From contig JAFGMR010000026.1 of NCBI GenBank assembly GCA_016927425.1, positions 1 to 36,131 on the forward strand: DNA of 36,131 bases. Reading direction: 5' to 3'. Below are positions 8,230 through 16,127 of the stretch, piece by piece. Origin of the DNA: Methanotrichaceae archaeon. GTDB lineage: Archaea; Halobacteriota; Methanosarcinia; Methanotrichales; Methanotrichaceae. Numbering within the stretch: position 1 is the stretch's first letter; the number at the start of each line of letters is the position of its first letter. The position numbers were made by a program, and so were the translations under genes. A model generated the notes under the pieces. The model searched no databases, was not told the origin of the DNA, and worked only from the letters and a program-made list of their open reading frames with translations.

Positions 8230-9126
8230 ATGAGGATCGATAAATCGATAAACGGAATTGCGTGGCTGATGATCACTCTCGCAGTGGCGAATGCGGGAGC
8301 TGCAGTTGATGTGGCTGGATCGGGGACTCCTGAACTTGTGGCGGTTCTAACCGACTACGGAACGGCGGACTACTATGTGGGGGCGCTTGAGGGTGCAATC
8401 TATGCGGCCAATCCCCTCGTCAGGATATCGACGATAAGCCATCAGGTGAAGCCGTTCGATGTCGCCGAGGCGTCATATCTTCTCGCAGAGGCCGCAGAGG
8501 AGTATCCACCGGGGACAGTCTTTGTGGGAGGAGTCGATCCCCAGGTGGGGATATGCCGCCCGATCGTCGTCGCCACTGGGGACGGCAAGGCCTTCGTAGG
8601 TCCGGACAACGGCATCTTCACAGGCGTAATCGAGGCTTTGGGCCTTGTAAGTGCCTATGAGATCACCAACCAGAGCCTCATGCGGTCGGGGGAGTTCTCC
8701 CACTCGTTCAACGGGAGGGATATCTATGGGCCCGTCGCTGCCCATCTGGCTGGAGGCGCTCCGGCGGAATGGGTGGGCGCTCAGATCGATGATCTGACAA
8801 TGTTCCCAATTGTCCGGGGGGGGCTTGAAGACGGCAATGTATCGGGAGCTGTTGTGCACGTCGATCGATACGGAAACCTGTTGACCAATATCGAGGGCGG
8901 CCTTCTTGGAGAGGCGGGCTTTGCCCGTGGCGATCCGCTCGAGATCGAGGTTGGGGATGCGAACCTTACCGCAACCTGGGTTGATACTTACGGCGACGTC
9001 CCGCTTGGGAAGTGGCTTCTTTTAGTCAGTCCATCCGGCCAGGTGGAGATCGCCCGAAACATGGAGAGCGCGGCTGACTCCATTGGGGCCTCGGCAGGAG
9101 ATGATGTTATGCTGCACGGGCCATGA
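8230..9126 (+). CDS. SAM hydroxide adenosyltransferase family protein (DUF62) with signal peptide
   Basis: The domain from about residue 38 to the end matches the DUF62 family (SAM hydrolase, related to fluorinase and chlorinase). Visible motifs are LTDYGTADYYVGALEGAI, the VGGVDPQVG region, FVGPDNGIFT, FNGRDIYGPVAAHLAGG and VVHVDRYGNLLTNI. Family members hydrolyse S-adenosylmethionine to adenosine and methionine with a Asp/Arg/His-activated water. I chose the ATG at 8230, with GTGAGG 8 nt upstream; a TTG at 8224 is also possible. The oddity is residues 1-30, which form a basic start plus a hydrophobic core ending in NAGAA. They look like a signal peptide or membrane anchor, although the substrate is cytoplasmic. 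The gene is transcribed divergently from the secreted protein upstream. Family assignment is firm; location is inferred. Confidence 0.88.
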   Translation: MRIDKSINGIAWLMITLAVANAGAAVDVAGSGTPELVAVLTDYGTADYYVGALEGAIYAANPLVRISTISHQVKPFDVAEASYLLAEAAEEYPPGTVFVGGVDPQVGICRPIVVATGDGKAFVGPDNGIFTGVIEALGLVSAYEITNQSLMRSGEFSHSFNGRDIYGPVAAHLAGGAPAEWVGAQIDDLTMFPIVRGGLEDGNVSGAVVHVDRYGNLLTNIEGGLLGEAGFARGDPLEIEVGDANLTATWVDTYGDVPLGKWLLLVSPSGQVEIARNMESAADSIGASAGDDVMLHGP

Positions 9127-9158
9127 TGATGGTGGGGCTGATGGAAACCTGCAGGCTA

Positions 9159-9177
9159 CAAGGGTTTTTTGCCCTTG
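9159..9177 (+). terminator. weak hairpin with T-tract after the DUF62 gene
   Basis: CAAGGG (9159-9164) pairs with CCCTTG (9172-9177) around a loop that contains six T. A U-rich stretch alone can terminate archaeal transcription, so this may end the gene at 9126. Support is modest. Confidence 0.35.
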
Positions 9178-9374
9178 AGGAGGCTGCATAGGCTGGGTTG
9201 AAGGCGAGAATCGCCACAGTCCAGCCCAAGATCAGCAGGATCTCCTCAATCGATGGCAAGCCCAAACCTGGAGATCTCGAATGCAGCCGGCATATCTCCG
9301 GCGGGAGGTGTCATCGGATTGAGATCCGGCATTCTGGAGCGATTCGTCGGCTGGCCGGATCATCGTCCATCTCA

Positions 9375-10607
9375 TCAGTCGTTTGACTCGGTGATGCGCC
9401 GAGCAGATACAGGTGGCCCATTCAAGAGCAATTCCATTACGTCTGGCCCATTTACCACGCCGAAACCTCCTTCGCGGGCCGACGCTTCGTCGAATCGAGA
9501 TATGTCGTCCGGCTCAATTCCCTGGCCCATCATGGCGAATGGGACCGGCTCGGAGCTGTGCGTCTTGGTCTCGATGGGGGTTGGATGGTCCGGAAGGACA
9601 CAGGCACGCCAGGGGCGGCCTGCCTGGCGGAGCCCTTCCAGAACCGGGCCCACGATTCGATGATCGAACTCCTCGATTGCCCGCACCTTGAGGAGGAGGT
9701 CGCCCTCGTGGGCTGCCTCGTCCGGTGCCTCGACGTGCAGGAAGACGAAGTCGTGTCGGCCAAGGGCATCCAGAGCAGCCTCGACCTTTCCCTCGTAGTC
9801 GGTATCTATCGTCCCTGTTGCCCCGGCAACATTCACCACTTCGAGGCCGGCATATCTGCCTATGCCCTTGATGAGGTCGACTGCCGAGATCACAGCTCCT
9901 GTGATGTTGTGGAGCTTCTCGAAGCTTGGAATCGAAGGGGCTTTTCCCTGGCCCCAGAGCCAGATCATGTTGGCAGGCCTCTTGCCTGCGGCAAGTCGTC
10001 GCAGGTTGACCTCGTGTCTATCGAGAACCGGCCTTGCCTCCTCCATGATCTCCCGAAGCTTAGCCGCGCCGCTTCCTCGCGGCAGGTAATCCTGGATCTG
10101 CCTTCCCGTGATATCGTGCGGCGGCGTGCACTTGGCATCGGCTCCTTCTTTCAAGACGAGGAGGTTTCTGTAGCTTACGCCCGCGTGGATTTGCCCCGCA
10201 GGTATCAAATGCCGCAGGGCAACGATAAGCTCTGCGCCTTCCTCGCTTGATATATGCCCGGCGCTGTAGTCCTCCATCACGCAGTCGCGTACGGTCACCA
10301 GGTTGCATCTAAAGGCGATGTCGCCCTCTCCTAGCTCCACGCCCATGGCCGCGGCCTCCAGGGGGGCCCTCCCGCTGTAGAAGCGGGAGGGATCGTAGCC
10401 CATGACGGAGAGGTTGGCAACGTCGCTTCCAGGAGACATCCCGGGCGGGACCGTGACTGCAAGGCCGAGGCGCCCCATCCTCGCCATCTGGTCCATGTTA
10501 GGTGTGGATGCTGCCTGGAGGGGCGTTCTTCTGCCCAGCTCCTCCAGGGGATGGTCCGCCATCCCGTCGCCCAGGAGGATGATGTGCTTCATGCTGTGAT
10601 TCGCCAT
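9375..10607 (-). CDS. apgM: 2,3-bisphosphoglycerate-independent phosphoglycerate mutase, archaeal type
   Basis: The enzyme interconverts 3- and 2-phosphoglycerate in glycolysis and gluconeogenesis. It belongs to the alkaline-phosphatase-like metalloenzymes. The N terminus has HIILLGDGMADHPLEELG (metal-binding Asp), followed by TPNMDQMARMG and PPGMSPGSDVANLSVMGYDP with the catalytic Ser region. Further on come YSGRAPLEAAAMG, DYEGKVEAAL, and the C-terminal metal site with HVEAPDEAAHEGD, FDHRIVGP and LPDHPTP. The length of 410 aa is normal for the family. An upstream in-frame ATG at 10634 adds a non-homologous stretch, and another possible start is the ATG at 10592 just before KHIILLGDG. It is the last gene of an operon with the FKBP and mcrC upstream (70-nt gap). 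In an acetate-using methanogen it would serve gluconeogenesis. Confidence 0.93.
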   Translation of the reverse strand: MANHSMKHIILLGDGMADHPLEELGRRTPLQAASTPNMDQMARMGRLGLAVTVPPGMSPGSDVANLSVMGYDPSRFYSGRAPLEAAAMGVELGEGDIAFRCNLVTVRDCVMEDYSAGHISSEEGAELIVALRHLIPAGQIHAGVSYRNLLVLKEGADAKCTPPHDITGRQIQDYLPRGSGAAKLREIMEEARPVLDRHEVNLRRLAAGKRPANMIWLWGQGKAPSIPSFEKLHNITGAVISAVDLIKGIGRYAGLEVVNVAGATGTIDTDYEGKVEAALDALGRHDFVFLHVEAPDEAAHEGDLLLKVRAIEEFDHRIVGPVLEGLRQAGRPWRACVLPDHPTPIETKTHSSEPVPFAMMGQGIEPDDISRFDEASAREGGFGVVNGPDVMELLLNGPPVSARRITESND

Positions 10608-10677
10608 GTTATCATCGCTTTGCCAACTGATCATCGGTTCGTCGAGGCCTATCTCCTATATCCAGCCGCTCAAATGC

Positions 10678-11325
10678 TCAGGCGCTTTTCGAGGCCGTCT
10701 CCTCGGCCCGGCTCATATCCGCCAGATGCCTGTTCAGCACCTTTGCGATCGCGTTCAGCTTGGAGCGGCCACAGGTGGCCCCGCGTGTAACGCCTGTTAC
10801 TATATCCACGACCTCTCCCTTGGTCACCGTGTTCGGCCTTGTGGGCTTGACGAGCCTCGTCTTTACGCCCTCCCTTGCGAAGTCCTCGAAGTCAACAGGA
10901 CACTGAGCGACCACTACCGCCGGGATATCCGCGAGCGCCAGTATATCCCTCGTCTTGAAGATGACGTGGGACTTCACGTTCCCCAGGTGGATGACGGCGA
11001 TCTTGTGCCTTGCGATCTGAGCCACCTCCTTCTCGGTGAGGCCGAAGGTGGGGCCGTATCCGCGGCCTGCCGCCTGCGGAAAGCTCTCCGGAACGCCCGC
11101 TCCCGAGTTCAGGACGAGGACGCTCGTCTGGATGCCCTCCCGTCTCAGGCCGTATGTGATCTCGCAGACGGGCTTTGTGATATGCCTCCTTCCCGGAGAC
11201 ATGGCGATTGCAATCACATCGGGCCTCGCCGCCTCTGATAGCGTTCCGCGCTGGGCAAGGCCTCCTCCCTTTGCAAGGCCCATGCTCTCCCGGCAGTCCA
11301 CAACCTGCGTAGCTCTTCCGATCAT
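10678..11325 (-). CDS. mcrC: methyl-coenzyme M reductase operon protein C
   Basis: The protein contains the McrC signature: GRATQVVDCRESMGLAKGGG, LAQRGTLSEAARPDVIAIAM, SPGRRHITKPVCEITYGLR, HKIAVIHLGNVKSHVIFK, and a C-terminal DIVTGVTRGATCGRSKLN. McrC occurs only in organisms with methyl-coenzyme M reductase and has been reported as part of the ATP-dependent complex that activates the enzyme's nickel cofactor F430. At 215 aa it is near the usual size, and is shorter than the related methanogenesis marker 7 protein. Its ATG overlaps the stop codon of the upstream FKBP gene (ATGA, 11322-11325), with a GGAGGG ribosome site inside the FKBP end, so the two are translationally coupled. No other mcr gene is in the window, so this mcrC is separate from an mcrBDGA cluster, at least locally. 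Confidence 0.92.
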   Translation of the reverse strand: MIGRATQVVDCRESMGLAKGGGLAQRGTLSEAARPDVIAIAMSPGRRHITKPVCEITYGLRREGIQTSVLVLNSGAGVPESFPQAAGRGYGPTFGLTEKEVAQIARHKIAVIHLGNVKSHVIFKTRDILALADIPAVVVAQCPVDFEDFAREGVKTRLVKPTRPNTVTKGEVVDIVTGVTRGATCGRSKLNAIAKVLNRHLADMSRAEETASKSA

Positions 11326-11792
11326 GTCGACCCTCCGGCGGACGATGTTTCCCCTTCTGCGCCCTTCGATATAGTTAAGAGCTCTATCTCGAACGTCACC
11401 GTCTGCTGTGCAAGGGGGTGGTTGGCATCGAGGGTTGCGATCCCTTCTTCGATCTCGGTGACCTGGACCTGGATCCCTTTCCCGTCGTCCTCGCAGATCT
11501 CAAGGCTCATCCCCTCCACCACGGCAAGGTCCGGGGGAAGATCTTTGAGGTCGACGGAGATCACCAGATCCTCGCGATAGAGGCCGAAGCCCTTCTCGGG
11601 TGGTATGGCCACCGTCTTCCTCTCCCCCGGGCTCATGCCGATGACGGCCTCTTCGAATCCCTCTATCATCCTTCCTTCACCGAGGCAGAACTGCAATGGC
11701 TCACCTCCTCGTGAGCTCTCGAAGGGCACATCGTCATCAAGCTTTCCTGTGTAATGAACCTCCACAATATCGCCCGCCTTGGCTTGAACCAT
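11322..11792 (-). CDS. FKBP-type peptidyl-prolyl cis-trans isomerase, SlyD-like
   Basis: The protein starts with AKAGDIVEVHYTGKLDDDVPFE, continues with the FKBP motif GEGRMIEGFEEAVIGMSPGE and then IPPEKGFGLYREDLV. After that comes the insert-in-flap chaperone domain (about residues 70-125) typical of archaeal short FKBPs and SlyD, and it returns to the FKBP fold at the end (LAQQTVTFEIELLTI). Such proteins isomerise prolyl bonds and act as folding chaperones in the cytoplasm; there is no signal peptide and no His-rich metal tail. I chose the ATG at 11792 because AGGTG lies 8 nt before it, whereas the ATG at 11810 lacks a ribosome site. It is the first gene of the FKBP-mcrC-apgM operon. A TAAATATG box near 11861-11870 could be its promoter. 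Operon linkage with mcrC hints at a role in folding or activating methanogenesis proteins. Confidence 0.9.
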   Translation of the reverse strand: MVQAKAGDIVEVHYTGKLDDDVPFESSRGGEPLQFCLGEGRMIEGFEEAVIGMSPGERKTVAIPPEKGFGLYREDLVISVDLKDLPPDLAVVEGMSLEICEDDGKGIQVQVTEIEEGIATLDANHPLAQQTVTFEIELLTISKGAEGETSSAGGST

Positions 11793-11931
11793 ATCTAATG
11801 CACCTACCATATGCTCGCTTAATTCGTCGCCTTCCCTCGATCATATCTATGACTATCGCATATTTAGCTGGTGCTATGTGTGGGGGCAGTCTACCACAAT
11901 GCAGGTAGAATTCTTTTAAGCCAGGGTGATG

Positions 11932-12034
11932 GCTTTAAATGGTAGGCATATCATAATTCCTACGTGCATCCAATGTATCAAAGGGTCCAAGGTGGCATCA
12001 ATCCATGAGAAGATGGCAACATGATAGGGGGTAG
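11932..12034 (+). promoter_or_regulatory. probable promoter region of htpX-pspAB
   Basis: CTTTAAATGG near 11933-11942 resembles an archaeal TATA box, and GGGGGT lies about 12 nt before the ATG at 12044. The 230-bp gap between the FKBP gene and htpX holds divergent promoters and no gene that I can see. Confidence 0.35.
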
Positions 12035-12043
12035 CAGGCTAGA

Positions 12044-12895
12044 ATGCTGTTGACCATGGTTCTCCTGGCAGCAGTCTACCTAGCCTTTCTGGCCTTTCTG
12101 GCATATATGGGCACCAGTCAGTCCTTCATGATCCTCATCGCGGGGATATTCATATTCGCCCAGTACTTCTACTCGGACAAGATGGTGATGTGGAGCACGG
12201 GCGCTAGAATCGTCTCCGAGAGCGAGGAGCCCGAGCTCCATGGCATCATCACCCGGCTCTGCGCCGTGGCCGACATTCCAAAGCCTCGCGTGGCCGTGGT
12301 GAATATGAGCATTCCAAACGCATTTGCAACCGGGAGAAATCCCAGTCATGCGGTCGTCGCTGTGACGACCGGCCTTCGGCAGAGGCTCAACCAGGGCGAG
12401 CTCGAGGCTGTGATAGCGCATGAGCTCAGCCACGTCAAAAATAGGGACATGGCGGTGATGACTATTGCGAGCTTCCTCTCGACAGCCGCCTTCTTCTTAG
12501 TCAGGAACATGATCTTCTTCGGCGGGATGGGAGGCGACAGGCGAAGGGAGGACTCAGGAGGAGCCTTCATAGCGATCTGGCTTGTGTCCCTGGCAGTCTA
12601 CATAGTTAGCTACCTGTTGATCCAGGCGCTTTCCAGATACAGGGAGTTTGCCGCAGACAGGGGCTCTGCCCTCATAACAGGCCAGCCCTCCCTCTTAGCC
12701 TCAGCCCTCCTGAAGATCAGCGGCTCGATGGAGCGGATCCCAAAGGAGGACCTTCGAAAGGTGGAAGGGATGAGCGCCTTCTTCATCATCCCAGCGATCT
12801 CTCGCTCGTCCTTAATGAACCTCTTCTCGACGCATCCTAGCGTCGAGAAGCGCATAGCTGCTCTGGAGAGAATCGAGATGGAGATGGAGCGCTGA
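12044..12895 (+). CDS. htpX: HtpX-family membrane zinc metalloprotease (M48)
   Basis: HtpX proteases degrade damaged membrane proteins during envelope stress. Two N-terminal membrane segments (about residues 3-22 and 28-42) precede the catalytic domain. The zinc motif is AHELSHVKNRD with His126, Glu127 and His130. The third ligand is Glu201 in REFAADRGSALI. Two more membrane segments lie between them (about 140-155 and 175-195), and the THPSVEKRI motif near the end is typical of M48B. The length of 283 aa is standard. The stop codon TGA overlaps the ATG of pspAB (TGATG at 12893-12897), so the two are translationally coupled. PspA and PspAA are encoded on the opposite strand 2 kb away, which strengthens an envelope stress role. 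Confidence 0.94.
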   Translation: MLLTMVLLAAVYLAFLAFLAYMGTSQSFMILIAGIFIFAQYFYSDKMVMWSTGARIVSESEEPELHGIITRLCAVADIPKPRVAVVNMSIPNAFATGRNPSHAVVAVTTGLRQRLNQGELEAVIAHELSHVKNRDMAVMTIASFLSTAAFFLVRNMIFFGGMGGDRRREDSGGAFIAIWLVSLAVYIVSYLLIQALSRYREFAADRGSALITGQPSLLASALLKISGSMERIPKEDLRKVEGMSAFFIIPAISRSSLMNLFSTHPSVEKRIAALERIEMEMER

Positions 12896-13455
12896 TGGGA
12901 TTTCTCGACTCCCTTCTCGGAAAGACCCAGCTTCCAAAGGCACGCTCCGAGAAGCTATTCGCGATCTCGACGGCGGCGATCTCGCTCGAGTCGTTGGGAA
13001 TCGCCCCCGGTGGCAAGGCTGCCATATGCTTCAAGGCGATGGACTCCTCCCGGCTCCAGACCGCGCGAACGGAGATAGAGGAGCTTCTGAGCTTGAGCGG
13101 CCAGGAGACGGGCACAAAGCACGAGGTTCAGTCGGACAAGTACGGCTTTCTTTGGGTGGTGCTGGAAGATCGGGACTTCGAGGACCTCGTGACGGCAATC
13201 CACATGGTCAGCCAGACCTTGGCCGACCACGGCTTTGGGGAGTGGCTGCTCTGCGCAGTCTACCTCTTCAAGGAGCCTCGTCCGGTCTACTGGATATATA
13301 ACTTCAAGCAGGGGAGCTACTATCCCTTCGTCCCCACTGGGGAGAGCCAGAGGGACAACGCCCTGGAGTTCCGGCTCCGATCGCTTATGGAAAAGGAGCT
13401 TCCCATAGAGAAGGTGCTGGAGCGATGGTACCCCCTCTGGGGCATGCCGATATAG
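12895..13455 (+). CDS. pspAB: PspA-associated protein PspAB
   Basis: The protein begins MGFLDSLLGKT, has the central segment SDKYGFLWVVLEDRDFEDLV, and ends with the diagnostic stretch RDNALEFRLRSLMEKELPIE followed by RWYPLWGMPI. This matches the PspAB family, which in actinobacteria and archaea accompanies HtpX and PspA; its biochemical role is not established. No signal peptide or membrane segment is seen, so it is cytoplasmic and probably peripheral to the membrane system. The start overlaps the htpX stop by one base. The 186-aa length is normal. It probably modulates HtpX or the PspA scaffold, which is inference from gene association. Confidence 0.88.
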   Translation: MGFLDSLLGKTQLPKARSEKLFAISTAAISLESLGIAPGGKAAICFKAMDSSRLQTARTEIEELLSLSGQETGTKHEVQSDKYGFLWVVLEDRDFEDLVTAIHMVSQTLADHGFGEWLLCAVYLFKEPRPVYWIYNFKQGSYYPFVPTGESQRDNALEFRLRSLMEKELPIEKVLERWYPLWGMPI

Positions 13456-13594
13456 GATAGCAAGGAATCTCCATCGATGCCGCGCGATGCCAATGCCTTG
13501 CGTCGCCGCCCGCCATCATACGCCATCCCAGTTAGCTTCCATCGTGGTCATCCGTCATCACGGTAAGGATGGTAATATTCAGCCTCCGTTACGG

Positions 13595-14845
13595 TCAGTC
13601 GCGAGGGGTCGTCCACCTCGCCTTGATACTTCTTGCGGCGAGCATGGCGGTTGAGAACGCGGCCTGGAGGTTGTAGCCGCCCGAATCCCCGTCTATATCG
13701 AGGACCTCGCCTACCAGGTATAATCCATTCACGAGCCTGGACTCCATGCTCTTGGGGTCGACCTCCCTTCGATCCACTCCGCCCCTTGTGACCATGGCTT
13801 CGTCATAGCCTCCGAGCCTCTCGACTGCAAGGGGAAGCCCTGTAAGGTTCTCGACGAGGGCGCGGCGCATCTCCCTAGTCAGCTGGGCGGATTTGAGGTT
13901 GTTTGGAATTTTCGAGATCTCGAGAATCCTTGAGATGAATCTCGAGGGCAAGGAGAGGTCTGCGAGGAGGATCCTTGCGGGACGGTCCCCGTCGACTTGC
14001 GACCTCTCCATGAGCAATCTCTCCAGACTCGTTCGTCCTAGGGCCGGCAGGAAGGAGAGCTTCAGCGTATCTCCGGGCCTTATATGCCTCGAGAGATCGA
14101 GGATCCCGGGGCCGGAGAGGCCGCCATGGGTGAAGAGGACGTCTCCCGATCGCTCCATCATCTTCCTTCCCCTGAATAACGCAATCGAGATATCCCGAAA
14201 GGATATGCCGGCCAGGTCCGAGAAGGGATGATTCCTTATGTAGACCGGGGATAAAGCGGGCCCGGTATCTACAATGCTATGGCCGAGAACCTTCGAGAGC
14301 CCAAATCCGTCTCCGGTCGAGCCTGTTGCAGGATACGATCTGCCGCCCGTTGAGAGTACCAGAAGGGCTGATGAATAGAGGCAGTCATGGGTGAGAACCT
14401 GAAACCCATCTTTTGATCGGGCAATCGACCTCACCTCTTGGTCGCACCTGAGAATAATCCCTTTAGCCCTGCAGAGGCCGAGGAGGAGGTCGAGCACGTC
14501 CCTCGACCTCAGCGTCTCGGGAAAGACCTTCCCCTCATCCGTCCGGATCATGGAGAGGCCGTGGCATTCGAAAGTGGAGATGAGGTCATCATTGGAAAAG
14601 CCAAGCAGCGCCGGGCGAAGGAACCTTCCGGCTTCGCCATAGCGCTCGAGAAACGCCCGGATCTCCCCAATATGGCTTATGTTGCAATGGCCTGAGCCCG
14701 AGATCAGGAGCTTTCTTCCAGGCGATCCCATCTTCTCAAGGAGGAGGATCTTCTTTTCCTCGATCGAGGAGTTGATCGCACAGAAGAGACCTGCAGGCCC
14801 TCCGCCCACTATTATGAGGTCGAACTCCTCCCCGTGCCTATCCAT
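13595..14845 (-). CDS. HI0933/BaiN-family flavoprotein (FAD-dependent oxidoreductase)
   Basis: The N terminus has the FAD-binding Rossmann motif IIVGGGPAGLFCAI, then the family signature GRKLLISGSGHCNISH, KVFPETLRSRDVLDLLL, LSTGGRSYPATGSTGDGFGL, and LFTHGGLSGPGILDLSRHI. The C-terminal motifs are VTRGGVDRREVDPKSMES and GLYLVGEVLDIDGDSGGYNL. Length and domain order fit the HI0933 family (YhiN/BaiN). Family members have been linked to bile-acid reduction in gut bacteria; the general substrate is unknown, and a bile-acid role is not plausible here. The gene follows pspAA by about 43 nt on the same strand and is convergent with pspAB. Being in the pspA transcript suggests a redox function linked to membrane stress, which is inference. 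Confidence 0.88.
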   Translation of the reverse strand: MDRHGEEFDLIIVGGGPAGLFCAINSSIEEKKILLLEKMGSPGRKLLISGSGHCNISHIGEIRAFLERYGEAGRFLRPALLGFSNDDLISTFECHGLSMIRTDEGKVFPETLRSRDVLDLLLGLCRAKGIILRCDQEVRSIARSKDGFQVLTHDCLYSSALLVLSTGGRSYPATGSTGDGFGLSKVLGHSIVDTGPALSPVYIRNHPFSDLAGISFRDISIALFRGRKMMERSGDVLFTHGGLSGPGILDLSRHIRPGDTLKLSFLPALGRTSLERLLMERSQVDGDRPARILLADLSLPSRFISRILEISKIPNNLKSAQLTREMRRALVENLTGLPLAVERLGGYDEAMVTRGGVDRREVDPKSMESRLVNGLYLVGEVLDIDGDSGGYNLQAAFSTAMLAARSIKARWTTPRD

Positions 14846-14888
14846 GGAGCTCCGTCATCTCATCCGGCCCGCCGACGGCCGGTCCTCT

Positions 14889-15167
14889 TCAATCTTCTAT
14901 CAGTCCCGGGCCGTTGAAGACTTTCCTTGCCTCATCGAGGCTCATGTCGGATGGCGGAACTATCACCTGGGACTCGACTATCTCCTCTGCAGGCAGCGCC
15001 GTCCCCTTCCCCTTGATAGTCCCGATCAGCCGGTCGAGATCCTGGCGGAACTCCTTCTCTGCCCCTGCAGATACGTGCTCGACTATGCGGTTGTCGATTC
15101 GGTTGAGCTCGTCTATGAGGGAGTCGGGCACGCGGTACTGCCCCTCTCCCATGATCCTGATGATCAT
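14889..15167 (-). CDS. pspAA: PspA-associated protein PspAA
   Basis: This 92-aa protein matches PspAA: MIIRIMGEGQYRVPDSLIDE, then LNRIDNRIVEHVSAGAEKEF, a short linker with GKGTALPAEEI, the ESQVIVPPSDMSLDEARKVF segment, and an ending in GLIED. PspAA is a small partner of PspA in archaea and several bacterial groups that lack PspB and PspC; its mechanism is unknown. The start overlaps the end of pspA by ATGA (15164-15167), so translation is coupled. No signal peptide or membrane segment is present. With HtpX and PspAB nearby, all four components of the alternative Psp set are in a 3.8-kb region. Confidence 0.9.
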   Translation of the reverse strand: MIIRIMGEGQYRVPDSLIDELNRIDNRIVEHVSAGAEKEFRQDLDRLIGTIKGKGTALPAEEIVESQVIVPPSDMSLDEARKVFNGPGLIED

Positions 15168-15862
15168 TTACCGGCCTCCCTCTTCAGCCGGGCAAGCTCG
15201 TCCTCGACGCCAGACGATGCTTTCATCCGGTTGAGTTCTCTCTCGATATCGTCGCCGCTTCCTGTTACGTCCTCAAGGCTTCCCTGATCGAGCAGCTCGT
15301 CAAGCGCGGCAGAGCGCGCCTTCATGCCTTCTGTCTTCTCCTCAGCCCTCTGGACCGCCATTCCCACGTCGGCCATCTCCTCGCTGATCCCCGTCACCGA
15401 CTCCGTCACCTTGACCTGGGCCTCGGCTGCCGAGTACTGGGCCTTGATCGTCTCTTTCTTCGTCCGGAAGACCTCGATCTTCGTCGTAAGCCTCTGCTCA
15501 GTTGCCGCTAGCTTGTCCTGCTCCTTTTGGAGATCCTGGATCTGCACTTCCAGCGACTCCACCTGTGATCCAAGGGCGACCTTCCTCTCCAAGGCAACGC
15601 GAGCCAGCTCGTCCCGGCCCGCCTTCACGGCGTCGCTAGCTTGAGCTGCCAGTTTGTCCATGCTCTGCATAAGCTTGGCCTTCTGAAGCTCGAGCCTCTT
15701 CTTGGAGGTCGTAACCTCGGCAAGACCCCTTCTCACGTTCTGCAAGAGTTCAAGCTGTTTCTCGTAGGAATAGTCCAGGGTCTCCCTGGGGTCCTCCACC
15801 TTGTCGATGATCTTGTTCATCTTGGCCTTGACAACAGTACCCATTCTATCCAACAAACCCAT
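15164..15862 (-). CDS. pspA: phage shock protein A / IM30 (Vipp1) family membrane-remodelling protein
   Basis: PspA/IM30 proteins are ESCRT-III-like helical scaffolds that bind and repair stressed membranes from the cytoplasmic side. The start MGLLDRMGTVVKAKMNKIID is the amphipathic membrane-binding helix followed by DKVEDPRETLDYSYEKQLEL, both typical of the family. The rest to about residue 190 is a continuous coiled coil, and the tail is acidic. I chose the ATG at 15862, preceded by GGAG 8 nt upstream, over the ATG at 15910, whose extra 16 residues are not family-like. A TATA-like GGATATAAATAG (reverse strand, 15937-15948) lies upstream. It leads an operon with pspAA and the flavoprotein gene. 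Confidence 0.93.
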   Translation of the reverse strand: MGLLDRMGTVVKAKMNKIIDKVEDPRETLDYSYEKQLELLQNVRRGLAEVTTSKKRLELQKAKLMQSMDKLAAQASDAVKAGRDELARVALERKVALGSQVESLEVQIQDLQKEQDKLAATEQRLTTKIEVFRTKKETIKAQYSAAEAQVKVTESVTGISEEMADVGMAVQRAEEKTEGMKARSAALDELLDQGSLEDVTGSGDDIERELNRMKASSGVEDELARLKREAGK

Positions 15863-15936
15863 TATATCAACTCCCCAAAGGCCTGGCCCTGAGGACCGGC
15901 CCATGATCATGTCTCAGAGTCAGTCTGGCCCCAAGT

Positions 15937-15948
15937 CTATTTATATCC
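15937..15948 (-). promoter_or_regulatory. TATA box of the pspA operon
   Basis: Read on the minus strand, GGATATAAATAG is a near-ideal archaeal TATA box. It predicts a transcript start near 15915, about 50 nt before the chosen pspA start, and includes the GGAG ribosome site. Confidence 0.55.
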
Positions 15949-16127
15949 TGCTGATCTCCCCATCCTCTTCCAAGAGCGCTTCTCCTCTCGGGTGGGTCAT
16001 CTGTCCGGGCTGCAAGAGGATCTTCGTTAGATGGCCTGGGCTGTTGAGGAAATGGGGGGGGCAGGGCCGGAGAGCGTTCGCCTTGCCTTCTTGCAGGATC
16101 AGCATTCACTGCGCTCGAAAGGGGTTT

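Noticed and set aside
9127-9374. Minus-strand hydrophobic segment (reads EEILLILGWTVAILAF) that looks like a C-terminal membrane anchor or sorting tail
   Set aside because: No upstream coding part or stop in a sensible place supports it. It may be chance or a very old relic.
9558-10250. 230-codon open frame on the plus strand
   Set aside because: It is antisense to apgM, with no family likeness or ribosome site.
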